The notes under the pieces were generated by a model. It was not told the origin of the DNA, did not search any database, and worked only from the letters and a program-made list of their open reading frames with translations. Below are positions 8,273 to 15,635 of a stretch of DNA of 52,511 nucleotides, one piece after another. A program made the translations under genes and the position numbers. This stretch comes from Acidimicrobiia bacterium (GTDB lineage: Bacteria; Actinomycetota; Acidimicrobiia; IMCC26256; DASPTH01): contig JBBDHW010000068.1 of NCBI GenBank assembly GCA_040880805.1, positions 4,782 through 57,292 on the forward strand, in the 5' to 3' direction. Within the stretch, counting starts at the first letter, position 1; each line of letters opens with the position of its first letter.

Positions 8273-8680
8273 CCCGACGCGCTCGAGTGCAATCACGGGG
8301 ATCTTCCGAGTCGTCTTCCTCTGGTACTCGCCGAACTGCGGGAACCGCTCCGCGATCCGCGCGTAGAGCTCGTCGTGCTGGTCGTCGGGCACGACCGACG
8401 CCTTCGCGTCATAGGACTCACCACTGTGCTCGACGTTGACGGTGGGATTCGCGACCAGGTTGTGGAACCACGCCGGATGTGCGGGCGCGCCGCCCTTCGA
8501 CGCGATCACGTAGATGCGCCCGTCGTCGTCGAAGACCGCGAGCGGCGAGACGCGCTTGCGCCCGCTCTTTGCCCCGGTGGTGGTGAGGAGGAGCAACGAT
8601 GCGGGCCCGAACTCGAGTCGGCCTCCGTTCGCGCGGAACTGCTCGATCATCTGGTCATTGAAGTCGTTGATGTTGGTCAT
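8270..8680 (-). CDS. Nitroreductase/deazaflavin (F420)-dependent oxidoreductase family protein
   Basis: A 136-residue protein of the Ddn-like split-barrel family, which uses F420H2 to reduce quinones, nitroaromatics or other substrates. Recognisable parts are NDQMIEQFRANGGRLEFGPASLLLLTTTGAKSGRKRVSPLAVFDDDGRIYVIASKGG, where TTGAKSGRKRVSPL is the cofactor-phosphate motif, then PAWFHNLVANPTVNVE and the tail ERFPQFGEYQRKTTRKIPVIALERVG. Its ATG overlaps the stop of the radical SAM gene (ATGA, 8677-8680), so it is the third gene of the SufR-like/radical SAM operon. That suggests a linked redox role, but its substrate is unknown. Confidence 0.88.
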   Translation of the reverse strand: MTNINDFNDQMIEQFRANGGRLEFGPASLLLLTTTGAKSGRKRVSPLAVFDDDGRIYVIASKGGAPAHPAWFHNLVANPTVNVEHSGESYDAKASVVPDDQHDELYARIAERFPQFGEYQRKTTRKIPVIALERVG

Positions 8681-10008
8681 CGGGTGACTGCCTTCAGTTG
8701 AGTATCGGTGGGTTCCGCGCAGCAGAACCAGCTCTCGGTGAGGCGGGGCCGATCGGTGACGCAGCCCACCAGGCTGACCGGAGGGATCCCAACCGTGTCG
8801 CGCACACGCGCGTATGTATCGGTGATCGGCTCGGCGCGCTCGACGCTCTCCTCGACGAGTGCCGCGAGTTTGCGCTGCAGCTCGTCCATGCCGGAATCCG
8901 CGGGCGTCCACTCGTAGGTGAGCCGCGCCGGATCCCACGGGCCGAGCCGGGGCGCGAGGTCGGGGTGACCAAGTAGGAGCGAGCCCTCGGGAAGCAGCAG
9001 CCGGATCGTGTACTGCACTGGATCGACGCTGCCGACCAGCTCGTTGTCGTACACGAAGTCGAGGAGAGCTGCGATGTCGGCGCGCGTTGTCCACGGCGTG
9101 AAGGGCAGGAACGACGGCCGGACGTCGATGCCGTGCGCGCGCAGCAGCTCGACTGCCTGTGCCTCGTCGGCCGCAGTGTGACCCTTGTCGAGCCGCTCGA
9201 GGGTGTCGTTGTTCAGCGACTCGAACGCGGAGACCACGAAGAGACATCCGGCATCGCGGAGCTCGGGTAGGAGATCAGCGTGCCGCAGCACGTGTTCGAC
9301 TTTGGTGGTGCAGTCGAACGTGAGCTGCGGGAACCGCTCGTGCATGGCGCGCACCACGCGCATGGAGTGGTGCGGCGCGTTGAGGAAGTCGGGGTCGCCG
9401 AAGGTGATGTGCTGCGCGCCTGCATCGACCACCTGCTCGATGTCGGCGAGCACGGCGTCGTCGGCGACGAGGCGAACCCGGCCGTCGTAGACGACCGGTA
9501 CCGGGCAATGGCGGCAGCGGTGCGCGCAACCGCGGCTCGCCTCCACGGAGCCGACGAGCCGCATCTCGTTGCCGACTGCGAGCCGCACGTAGCGGTCGAG
9601 CGGCGGGAGCAGTTCGCGTGCCGGCAGCGCGGGAGCGACTCGGCCGAGCTGCACCGGCGTACCGGCGGGCTCGCCTTCGACCCACGCCACGAGCGCGTCG
9701 TCGTATTCACCCGCGATCACACGGTCGGTCACGTCGTCGCACATGCCGGCGTAGAGGCCGTAGCAACAGGTGGGCTTGGCGATGGTCATCGCGAGCTCTC
9801 GGGCCAGGCGGGTGGCGGTGTGCATCGGCACCGAGAACGCGACCCGATCGGCCCACTCGGCGAGCGCGGGGTCCCACGGATCGACCGACGTGTCGAGCAC
9901 GCGCACGTCGTGGCCCTGTTCGCGCAGGCGCGTCGCGGGCCTCGCGAGGTTGGCCGGTTGCTGACCGAGCTCGTAGGTGGCGACGAGGAGCACGCGCACA
10001 GTGGTCAC
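8677..10008 (-). CDS. CCAEP-tail radical SAM protein with B12-binding-like N-terminus
   Basis: A 443-residue radical SAM enzyme. Residues 4-110 resemble a cobalamin-binding fold (RVLLVATYELGQQPANLARPATRLREQGHDVRVLD) but lack the DxHxxG cobalamin His motif. The [4Fe-4S] SAM motif is Cys161-x3-Cys165-x2-Cys168 (RGCAHRCRHCPV). Further core motifs are HITFGDPDFLN and VSAFESLNNDTLERLDKGHT. The C-terminus carries WFCCAEPTD (Cys429, Cys430), the mark of a family I know as CUAEP/CCAEP-tail radical SAM (seleno)proteins, in which some members have selenocysteine at the second position. Both codons here are TGC. The start GTG at 10008 overlaps the regulator stop as GTGA. The reaction is unknown. Confidence 0.88.
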   Translation of the reverse strand: MTTVRVLLVATYELGQQPANLARPATRLREQGHDVRVLDTSVDPWDPALAEWADRVAFSVPMHTATRLARELAMTIAKPTCCYGLYAGMCDDVTDRVIAGEYDDALVAWVEGEPAGTPVQLGRVAPALPARELLPPLDRYVRLAVGNEMRLVGSVEASRGCAHRCRHCPVPVVYDGRVRLVADDAVLADIEQVVDAGAQHITFGDPDFLNAPHHSMRVVRAMHERFPQLTFDCTTKVEHVLRHADLLPELRDAGCLFVVSAFESLNNDTLERLDKGHTAADEAQAVELLRAHGIDVRPSFLPFTPWTTRADIAALLDFVYDNELVGSVDPVQYTIRLLLPEGSLLLGHPDLAPRLGPWDPARLTYEWTPADSGMDELQRKLAALVEESVERAEPITDTYARVRDTVGIPPVSLVGCVTDRPRLTESWFCCAEPTDTQLKAVTR

Positions 10009-10664
10009 GCTCCGCGTCGGATGCTGCCCGGGCGGATGCGATACGTACAGCGGCGCCCGTCGGCGAGGAGGTGCTCGGTTCGCTCGACGGTGACGTCGTC
10101 GCCGAGCGCCTTGCCGAACAACCGCAGCTCGGCGCTGCAGAACCCGAGGCACGACTTCGCGGCGTCGCAGATCGGGCAGTGGTGTTCGATCAGAAGGTAT
10201 CCGCCGTCGTCGTCGACGACCTCGGCCATGTAGCCCTCCGCGGTGCGCTGCGCGGCGAGCGCGACGACGCGCGGCCGCAACGACGATCCTGAAGCGCGCA
10301 GCACCTCGCGGTACGTGCGGAGCTGCTCGTCGGTCCGGGCGTCGATCACACGCGTGAGCCCGTCCTCGCCGAGTGCGTCGCGGATCGCGTCGACGAGCTG
10401 CACGGTGAGCTCGCCGTGGCGATCGGGGAACAGGCGATGGCCGTCGTCGGTGACCGACCACCGCGCCGCTGGCCGCCCCGGCCGTTCGGCCGCAGTGGCG
10501 TTGGCGGCGACGATGCCCTCGGCCTCGAGCGCGGCAAGGTGCTGACGTACCGCGGCTTCGGTGAGGCCGAGTTCCGCCGCGAGTCCGGCTGCGGTGGCGG
10601 GCTCCTCGAGCTTGAGGATCTCGAGCACCCGTTGGCGCGCCGGGGTGATGCGGACGTCGGTCAC
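10005..10664 (-). CDS. SufR-like Fe-S cluster-sensing transcriptional regulator
   Basis: A 219-residue regulator. The winged helix spans residues 5-75 (ARQRVLEILKLEEPATAAGLAAELGLTEAAVRQHLAALEAEGIV). The C-terminal sensor has cysteines at 163, 166, 172, 176 and 206 in HHCPICDAAKSCLGFCSAELRLFGKALG and DGRRCTYRI, the layout of SufR-type [4Fe-4S] repressors of Fe-S biogenesis. Here it does not sit with suf genes. It heads an operon with the CCAEP radical SAM and Ddn-like genes and is divergent from the Rieske protein, so it probably controls both sides. The start is GTG at 10664, with TACCCT 7 nt upstream and no Shine-Dalgarno sequence. Confidence 0.87.
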   Translation of the reverse strand: MTDVRITPARQRVLEILKLEEPATAAGLAAELGLTEAAVRQHLAALEAEGIVAANATAAERPGRPAARWSVTDDGHRLFPDRHGELTVQLVDAIRDALGEDGLTRVIDARTDEQLRTYREVLRASGSSLRPRVVALAAQRTAEGYMAEVVDDDGGYLLIEHHCPICDAAKSCLGFCSAELRLFGKALGDDVTVERTEHLLADGRRCTYRIRPGSIRRGA

Positions 10665-10671
10665 GGCAGGG

Positions 10672-10677
10672 AGGGTA
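10672..10677 (-). promoter_or_regulatory. TACCCT -10 element of the SufR-like gene
   Basis: Minus-strand TACCCT, spacer CCCTGCC, then GTG at 10664. No ribosome-binding site is present, so a leaderless transcript is likely. Confidence 0.5.
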
Positions 10678-10687
10678 TCGCGTTTCG

Positions 10688-10718
10688 CAAGGATTCCCTT
10701 GACAAACTCGCGTGCGAG
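10688..10718. promoter_or_regulatory. Divergent promoter with two palindromes (candidate SufR-like operators)
   Basis: The 114-bp gap between the SufR-like and Rieske genes holds CAAG-GATTCC-CTTG (10688-10701), a 4-6-4 palindrome extendable by one pair per arm. It overlaps a TTGACA hexamer (10699-10704) pointing to the Rieske gene. A second palindrome, CTCGC-GT-GCGAG, lies at 10707-10718. The spacing resembles the CAAC-N6-GTTG operator known for cyanobacterial SufR. No good -10 is found at the usual distance from TTGACA. The regulator gene has its own TACCCT -10 at 10672-10677. Confidence 0.45.
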
Positions 10719-10778
10719 GGCGCAGAGTATCGCAAGCAGTCACTTCCGTTATTCGCCTACCGCCGGTTCGGAGGCAGC

Positions 10779-12521
10779 ATGAGCGTGCACGCGGGATCGC
10801 TGGAGGAGCTCCGCAAGACCGGGCGGCTCCTCACGAAGGTCGGCTCCTGGCCGGTGGTGGTGTTCTGGGACGAAGACCGCGCGTACGCGATCGAGGACCG
10901 GTGCCCGCACATGGGATTCCCCTTGCACCAGGGCACGGTCGAGTGCGGGCTCGTCACCTGTCACTGGCACAACGCGCGTTTCGATCTCGCGAGTGGCTGC
11001 ACGCTCGATCCGTTCGCCGACGACGCACGCGGCTTCGATGTCACCATCGACGGTGACGACGTCCTCGTCGACGCTCGCGACACCGGCGATCCCGTACGGC
11101 ACCTTCGCCGCCGGTTGGAGCAGGGTCTCGAAGACGGCCTCACGCTGGTGATGGCGAAGTCCGTCCTCGGTCTCCTCGAAGCCGGTGTTCCACCGTCCGA
11201 CATCGTGCGCGTCGGGCTCGACTTCGGCACGCGGTACCGCGCGGGCGGCTGGGGTGCGGGGCTCACAGTGCTGGTCGCGATGGCCAACCTGCTCCCGCAT
11301 CTCGACGAGGCCGACCGTGCGCTCGCGCTCACGCACGGCCTCGTGTTCGTGTCGCGCGACACGAGCAACCAGCCGCCGCGCTTCGCGCTCGACCCGCTCG
11401 ACGACGGCGTCGACTCGACGCGCCTCGGCGAGTGGTACCGCCGGTTCGTGGAGACCCGGTCGTCCGACGCGGCGGAGCGTTCGCTCGCCACCGCGATCGC
11501 GTCGGCGGCGGGCGACGAGGTCGAGGAGATGATGTTCGCCGCCGTTACCGACCACGTGTTCATCGACGGCGGGCACACGATCGACTTCACGAACAAGGCG
11601 TTCGAGGCGCTCGGCTACGTCGGTCCCGACGCGGCAGCGACGGTGCTGCCCACGCTCGTGCGTGAGACCGCCGCGGCATCCCGCTCCGAGGAGGGGAGCG
11701 AGTGGCGCCACCCCCACAACCTCGCGACGCTCGTGCAACGTGCGAACGAGCGCCTGCCGCAGGCCTGGGCCGAGGGTGAGGCGCAGCGCGGCGAGTCGGG
11801 CGACCATGACGTCGCCGACCTCGGGTGGGAGCTCCTCACCGACGACCCCGACGCCGTGGTCGACGCGCTCTTGAGCTCGATGGCGCGCGGTGCCACCGCC
11901 GAGCAACTCGGGCGTGCGCTCGCGTTCGCCGCTTCACTGCGCATCGTGCGCTTCCACACCCAGAACGACCACGGCGATTGGAACGCCGTGCACCACGCGT
12001 TCACCGCCGCGAACGGGTTGCACCAGGCGCTGCGACGCAACCCAACGCCGGAGCTCCTGCGCGGCCTGGTGCACGGCGCGCTGCGCGTCTACCTCGACCG
12101 GTTCCTCAACGTTCCGGCGGCGCGCCTTCCGACCGGCATGTCCACCGGCACCGAGGGCGACCTCGCCGAGCTCGAGGCGTGCTGGGATGTCCAGGGCGGT
12201 GTCAACGAAGCCGGCGGGATCGCCTATGGCTACCTGAAGGCGGGCGGTGACCCCGCAGGGCTCATCGCAACTCTGGGACACGCGCTGCTGCGCGAAGACT
12301 GCGGCTTCCACTGGTACCAGGTGATGGAGGCGGGGGTTCGACAGTACGAGGCGTGGCCGCGCGGGTCGGAGGAAGGGATCCTCGTGCTCACCGCGCTCGC
12401 GCGGTTCCTCGCGGCGCACACGCCGACACGGCGTGAGATGTCGCGTGTCGTCGACATCGCGGCGCGGCTGCGCCGCGGTGAGGAGCTCTACGAGGAGAGC
12501 TCCACGTCGAGCGCGGCGTAA
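10779..12521 (+). CDS. Rieske [2Fe-2S] protein with long alpha-helical C-terminal domain
   Basis: A 580-residue protein. Residues 1-100 form a Rieske domain with the ligand sets CPH (Cys42, His44) and CHWH (Cys61, His64) in RCPHMGFPLHQGTVECGLVTCHWHNARFDL. Residues 110-580 are almost wholly helical, His-rich and soluble-looking, and lack the mononuclear iron site of ring-hydroxylating oxygenases. Motifs in this part include TDHVFIDGGHTIDFTNKAFE and HTQNDHGDWNAVHHAFTAANGLHQALRR. GGAGG sits 4 nt before the ATG at 10779, which decides the start against longer in-frame options. It is divergent from the SufR-like/radical SAM operon and probably its redox partner. It overlaps the convergent ATP-grasp gene by 34 bp. 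Confidence 0.85.
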   Translation: MSVHAGSLEELRKTGRLLTKVGSWPVVVFWDEDRAYAIEDRCPHMGFPLHQGTVECGLVTCHWHNARFDLASGCTLDPFADDARGFDVTIDGDDVLVDARDTGDPVRHLRRRLEQGLEDGLTLVMAKSVLGLLEAGVPPSDIVRVGLDFGTRYRAGGWGAGLTVLVAMANLLPHLDEADRALALTHGLVFVSRDTSNQPPRFALDPLDDGVDSTRLGEWYRRFVETRSSDAAERSLATAIASAAGDEVEEMMFAAVTDHVFIDGGHTIDFTNKAFEALGYVGPDAAATVLPTLVRETAAASRSEEGSEWRHPHNLATLVQRANERLPQAWAEGEAQRGESGDHDVADLGWELLTDDPDAVVDALLSSMARGATAEQLGRALAFAASLRIVRFHTQNDHGDWNAVHHAFTAANGLHQALRRNPTPELLRGLVHGALRVYLDRFLNVPAARLPTGMSTGTEGDLAELEACWDVQGGVNEAGGIAYGYLKAGGDPAGLIATLGHALLREDCGFHWYQVMEAGVRQYEAWPRGSEEGILVLTALARFLAAHTPTRREMSRVVDIAARLRRGEELYEESSTSSAA

Positions 12522-13690
12522 CCCGCGCGGAGCGCGGTTTCCACCTGCTCCGGGCGCTCCGCGCGCGCGAAGAGGAAGCCGAGGTAGCGGTCGCCCTCGG
12601 GGAGCGGTACCACGCGGCGTCCGCGCGGCACCGTGATCTCGAGCCCCGTGATACCGGCCACCGCGCGCGCATCGTCCTGCCCGCGCACTACTTCGAGCAC
12701 GCCCGCGCGCGAGATGGGCAGCATCATCACGCCCGACGCGGCGCGCTCGCGTTCGAGATCGTCGAGCGGCAGTCCGAGCGCGTGGCGCAGGATCAGCTCC
12801 TCGAGCGCGATGCCCGCGCCGAAGCGCAGCGTGCGCGCGCACAACCCGCCGATCGAACGCGCCGCGATCTCGACGACCCACCTGCGATCGCCCGCGATGC
12901 GGATCTCGGCGTGGATCGGTCCGCCCGTGAGACCGATGGCGCGCGCGGCGCGCGCGGTGAGGTCGCTCACTGCTGCGAGTGTCTCCGGAGACAGGCGTGA
13001 CGGCGTGACGTAGATGGTTTCTTCGAAATACGGGCCCTCGAGCGGGTCGGGCTTGTCGAATATCGCCAGGATCTCGACGCGCTCCGGGTCGAGGACCAGT
13101 CCTTCGACCGCGACCTCCACGCCCGGTACGTACTCCTCCACGAGCAGCGGCCCGTCGACGATCGCGCGAATGCGCTCGGCCGCGACGGTCGCGGCCACCA
13201 CGTCGTCGGCTCGGATCACGCCCCGGCTGGCCGAGAGGCCGACCGGCTTCAGCACGCACGGGAACCCGATGTCCTCCGCTGCGTCAGCGATGCGCGAGAG
13301 ACGCTCGACGACCCGGAACCGGGGCTGAGGGATCCCCGCCCGGGCAAGGGCGTCGCGCATCACCGACTTGTCTCGAGTCGCCGAGACCGCGGCGGGGTCG
13401 TTGTGCGGCAATCCGAGCCGCTCCCCTGCTGCTGCTGCCACTTCCACGCCTTGGTCGTCGACCGCCACCACCGCGGCGATGGGCGAGCGCCCGTGGAGCG
13501 CGACGATGGCGTCGACCGCGGCGACGATGTCCGACAGCGGCACCACGACGGCCCGGTCGCCCATATCGCCCGCCATCGCTTGCGGCTCCTCGGAGCCCAC
13601 GACGACCTCGACCCCGAGCCGCGTGGCGGCTCGGACGAAATCGCTCGCCCGGTAGGTCGACGTGGGAAGCAGGAGAAGAACGCGAGTCAC
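12488..13690 (-). CDS. ATP-grasp domain protein
   Basis: A 400-residue ATP-grasp ligase. The N-terminal preATP-grasp Rossmann part starts TRVLLLLPTSTYRASDFVRAATRLGVEVVVGSE. The ATP-grasp core includes DKSVMRDALARAGIPQPRF, PCVLKPVGLSASRGVIRADD (ATP-binding Lys and flexible loop), LVEEYVPGVEVAVEGLV, and the metal site VVEIAARSIGGL. It probably joins a carboxylate to an amine, as in peptide or carboxylate-amine ligases; the substrates are unknown. The start GTG at 13690 lies only 18 bp from the start of the divergent Nfu gene. A weak CATGAT hexamer lies 6 nt upstream. The 3' end overlaps the Rieske gene by 34 bp. Confidence 0.88.
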   Translation of the reverse strand: MTRVLLLLPTSTYRASDFVRAATRLGVEVVVGSEEPQAMAGDMGDRAVVVPLSDIVAAVDAIVALHGRSPIAAVVAVDDQGVEVAAAAGERLGLPHNDPAAVSATRDKSVMRDALARAGIPQPRFRVVERLSRIADAAEDIGFPCVLKPVGLSASRGVIRADDVVAATVAAERIRAIVDGPLLVEEYVPGVEVAVEGLVLDPERVEILAIFDKPDPLEGPYFEETIYVTPSRLSPETLAAVSDLTARAARAIGLTGGPIHAEIRIAGDRRWVVEIAARSIGGLCARTLRFGAGIALEELILRHALGLPLDDLERERAASGVMMLPISRAGVLEVVRGQDDARAVAGITGLEITVPRGRRVVPLPEGDRYLGFLFARAERPEQVETALRAGYAALDVELSS

Positions 13691-13695
13691 GGACC

Positions 13696-13701
13696 TATCA
13701 T
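13696..13701 (+). promoter_or_regulatory. TATCAT -10 element of the Nfu gene
   Basis: TATCAT, spacer GGCGCGC (7 nt), then ATG at 13709. This decides the start against the ATG at 13700, which lies within the hexamer. On the other strand CATGAT overlaps the same bases and lies 6 nt before the ATP-grasp GTG, so two divergent leaderless promoters appear superimposed. Confidence 0.55.
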
Positions 13702-13708
13702 GGCGCGC

Positions 13709-14353
13709 ATGACGTCCGAAACTGCGAGCCCGATCCTCACCGTCACCGACGACGCGCTGGCCAAGGTGCTCGATGTGCGCGCGGCAGAGTCCGATCCCGA
13801 GTCCCTCGTGTTGTGGGTCGAGGTGAGCGGGCAGCAGGCCGGCGCCTACACGTACCTCATGGAGTTCCGCACCGAGTCCGAGCTCGACGACGACGTCGCC
13901 ATCCAGCACCACGACGACGTGTCGGTCGCGATCCCTGCCGACAGCGTCGACTCGTTGCGAGGCGCCACGCTGGAGCTGAGCGGTGGCGGCATGGTCATGC
14001 AGAACCCCAACCGCCCCGCGCCGGTCACACCGTTCTCACCCGCTGTCGATCCCAACCGCCCGCACGCCGACCTGTCGGGCGAGGTCTCCCAGCGTGTCAT
14101 GCAGGTGCTCGAGCAGGAGATCAATCCCGCGATCGCCGCGCACGGTGGGCAAGCGGAGCTCGTCGCCGTCGAAGGCTCGATCGCGTACCTGCGCCTGTCG
14201 GGTGGCTGCCAGGGCTGCGGCCTCGCGGCGGTCACGCTCAGCCAGGGCATCGAGGTCGCCATCCTCGATTCGGTTCCCGAGATCACCGAAGTGATCGACG
14301 TCACCGACCACGCTTCCGGCGCCAACCCCTTCTACGAAGCAGCGAAGAAGTAA
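13709..14353 (+). CDS. nfuA: NfuA-like Fe-S cluster scaffold (NifU C-terminal domain)
   Basis: A 214-residue two-domain protein. Residues 8-100 resemble an A-type (HesB/IscA) domain (TVTDDALAKVLDVRAAE ... LEFSGGGMVMQNPN-like end) but lack its three cysteines. Residues 125-200 are a NifU-like domain with the cluster-binding Cys167-x2-Cys170 (LSGGCQGCGLAAVTLSQGIEVAI). Such proteins carry and deliver [4Fe-4S] clusters to apo-enzymes, aconitase being a classic client. The start at 13709 is chosen from the -10 spacing. It lies between two Fe-S regulator loci. Confidence 0.9.
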   Translation: MTSETASPILTVTDDALAKVLDVRAAESDPESLVLWVEVSGQQAGAYTYLMEFRTESELDDDVAIQHHDDVSVAIPADSVDSLRGATLELSGGGMVMQNPNRPAPVTPFSPAVDPNRPHADLSGEVSQRVMQVLEQEINPAIAAHGGQAELVAVEGSIAYLRLSGGCQGCGLAAVTLSQGIEVAILDSVPEITEVIDVTDHASGANPFYEAAKK

Positions 14354-14369
14354 CTCCACCCTCCAACTT

Positions 14370-14406
14370 GCGTCGTTCATGGCTGCTCTACGACCCTGAA
14401 CGACGC
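14370..14406. terminator. Hairpin between convergent nfuA-like and DUF169 genes
   Basis: GCGTCGTTCA (14370-14379) pairs perfectly with TGAACGACGC (14397-14406) across a 17-nt loop, between two convergent stop codons. There is no T-run. It is probably a bidirectional terminator. Confidence 0.6.
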
Positions 14407-14422
14407 CGATTCGGTTTCGGGG

Positions 14423-15145
14423 CTAGTCGAATCTTCGGGCGTCTTCCGCGGCGTAGAGGGCGACGGTGGTGTCGGCTTCGGCGTGCTGCTTGATCGAGTG
14501 GACGATGTTGGGCAGCAGTGACGCGGGGAGCGCGCACGTCATCTCGGTGGGCGGCATGCCCGTACGCACCCGGCTGAGCGCGCACCCCACGCTCGCGGCG
14601 GGCACGTGCTCTTCCTTCGCCACCGCGACGATGTGACACTGCGGCTTGCCCTCGATGCGCAAGCCCGGGATCGCGTCGGACAGCACCATGAGCTGACGGC
14701 CGGTGACGCGCAGGAACACCACGTCGGGGTCGACCGGCGTGTCCGCGAGCGGCCCGTACGTAACCGCGCCGGGCTTCTTGTGCACCACCGGGATCTGCGG
14801 GACAACGTCCATCGTGACCCAACCCGAATCGAGGAGCGCGGCGACGTCGGAGTTGCCCGCCACTTCCTCGAGGGTCTTGAAGCCGTGGGTCACGCTGCCG
14901 ACGCTGCAGTTGGCGTGATCGTCGGCGACGGTGCTGAAGGTTCGGTCCGCCGCTTTCATCCAGAACACACAGCCCGCGGGCACGCGCCCCGTGCGGCCGT
15001 CGGGCAGCGCGTCGGGCATCGGTTCCTCGAACGGCGCGACGCCCTCGAGCGGCGCGTCGGAGAACGTGATTGCGAGCGGCGGGGTCGCGAGGTGCAGCGT
15101 GGCGGTGAGCTCGGACGCGAGCTGGGACCAGTTGGTGTCGGCCAT
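14423..15145 (-). CDS. DUF169 domain-containing protein
   Basis: A 240-residue DUF169 protein of unknown function. Visible family features are PLAITFSD near residue 22, the Cys-bearing segments AGCVFWMKAADRTFSTVADDHANCSVGSVTHGF (about 57-90) and GKPQCHIVAVA, and the C-terminal SVGCALSRVRTGMPPTEMTCALPA. The several conserved Cys and His residues suggest a metal or thiol chemistry role, but none is established that I know of. It is the last gene of the Fe-S regulator/cysteine desulfurase/VOC operon, 10 bp after the VOC gene. Confidence 0.85.
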   Translation of the reverse strand: MADTNWSQLASELTATLHLATPPLAITFSDAPLEGVAPFEEPMPDALPDGRTGRVPAGCVFWMKAADRTFSTVADDHANCSVGSVTHGFKTLEEVAGNSDVAALLDSGWVTMDVVPQIPVVHKKPGAVTYGPLADTPVDPDVVFLRVTGRQLMVLSDAIPGLRIEGKPQCHIVAVAKEEHVPAASVGCALSRVRTGMPPTEMTCALPASLLPNIVHSIKQHAEADTTVALYAAEDARRFD

Positions 15146-15155
15146 GCGGCGGAGC

Positions 15156-15635
15156 TTACCGAGCGGCGCGGCTCCCGTGTCGAGCCACCTCCGACGCGAG
15201 GTCGAGAGGCTGCGAGACCGCGTTCTTCTCGTACTCGCCCCATGCCTCGCGCGGCACGGTCCACAGCACCTCGAACTCGATGCCGTCGATGTCGTGAGCG
15301 TAGAGCGACTTGCTCACGCCATGGTCGCTCTCGCCGACCAACGCCCCAATCTCCGAGAGGTGCGCGCGGGCATCCACCAGGTCGTCGATGGTGGGCACCT
15401 CCCACGCGAGGTGGTAGAGCCCCACGCGCCCCTGCTCGGGGCCCGGCGCATCGGCGCCGATGGAGAACAGGGCGAGGTCGTGGTGGTTGTCGGACGCGCT
15501 GGCACGGAGGAACACCGCGGCCCGACCCATTGCTCCCACCACCTGGAAGTCGAGGGCCTTCTCGTAGAAGTCGGCGGACGCCTGGGCGTCGCGCACATAG
15601 AGGACGGCATGGTTGAGTCGCTTGACCGGGATCAT
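15156..15635 (-). CDS. VOC family (glyoxalase/extradiol dioxygenase-like) protein
   Basis: A 159-residue vicinal-oxygen-chelate protein with two beta-alpha-beta-beta-beta modules. Candidate metal ligands are His9 in LNHAVLYVRD, the His in GLYHLAWEVP, and the last Glu in GIEFEVLWTVP. The family covers glyoxalases, ring-cleavage dioxygenases and resistance proteins, so the substrate cannot be assigned. The ATG at 15635 follows the TAA of the cysteine desulfurase gene with no gap, so coupled translation is likely. Confidence 0.87.
   Translation of the reverse strand: MIPVKRLNHAVLYVRDAQASADFYEKALDFQVVGAMGRAAVFLRASASDNHHDLALFSIGADAPGPEQGRVGLYHLAWEVPTIDDLVDARAHLSEIGALVGESDHGVSKSLYAHDIDGIEFEVLWTVPREAWGEYEKNAVSQPLDLASEVARHGSRAAR

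Noticed and set aside
8694-8740. Selenocysteine in the radical SAM tail
   Set aside because: The two tail codons are both TGC and the frame continues to a normal TGA stop 13 codons after the CC pair.
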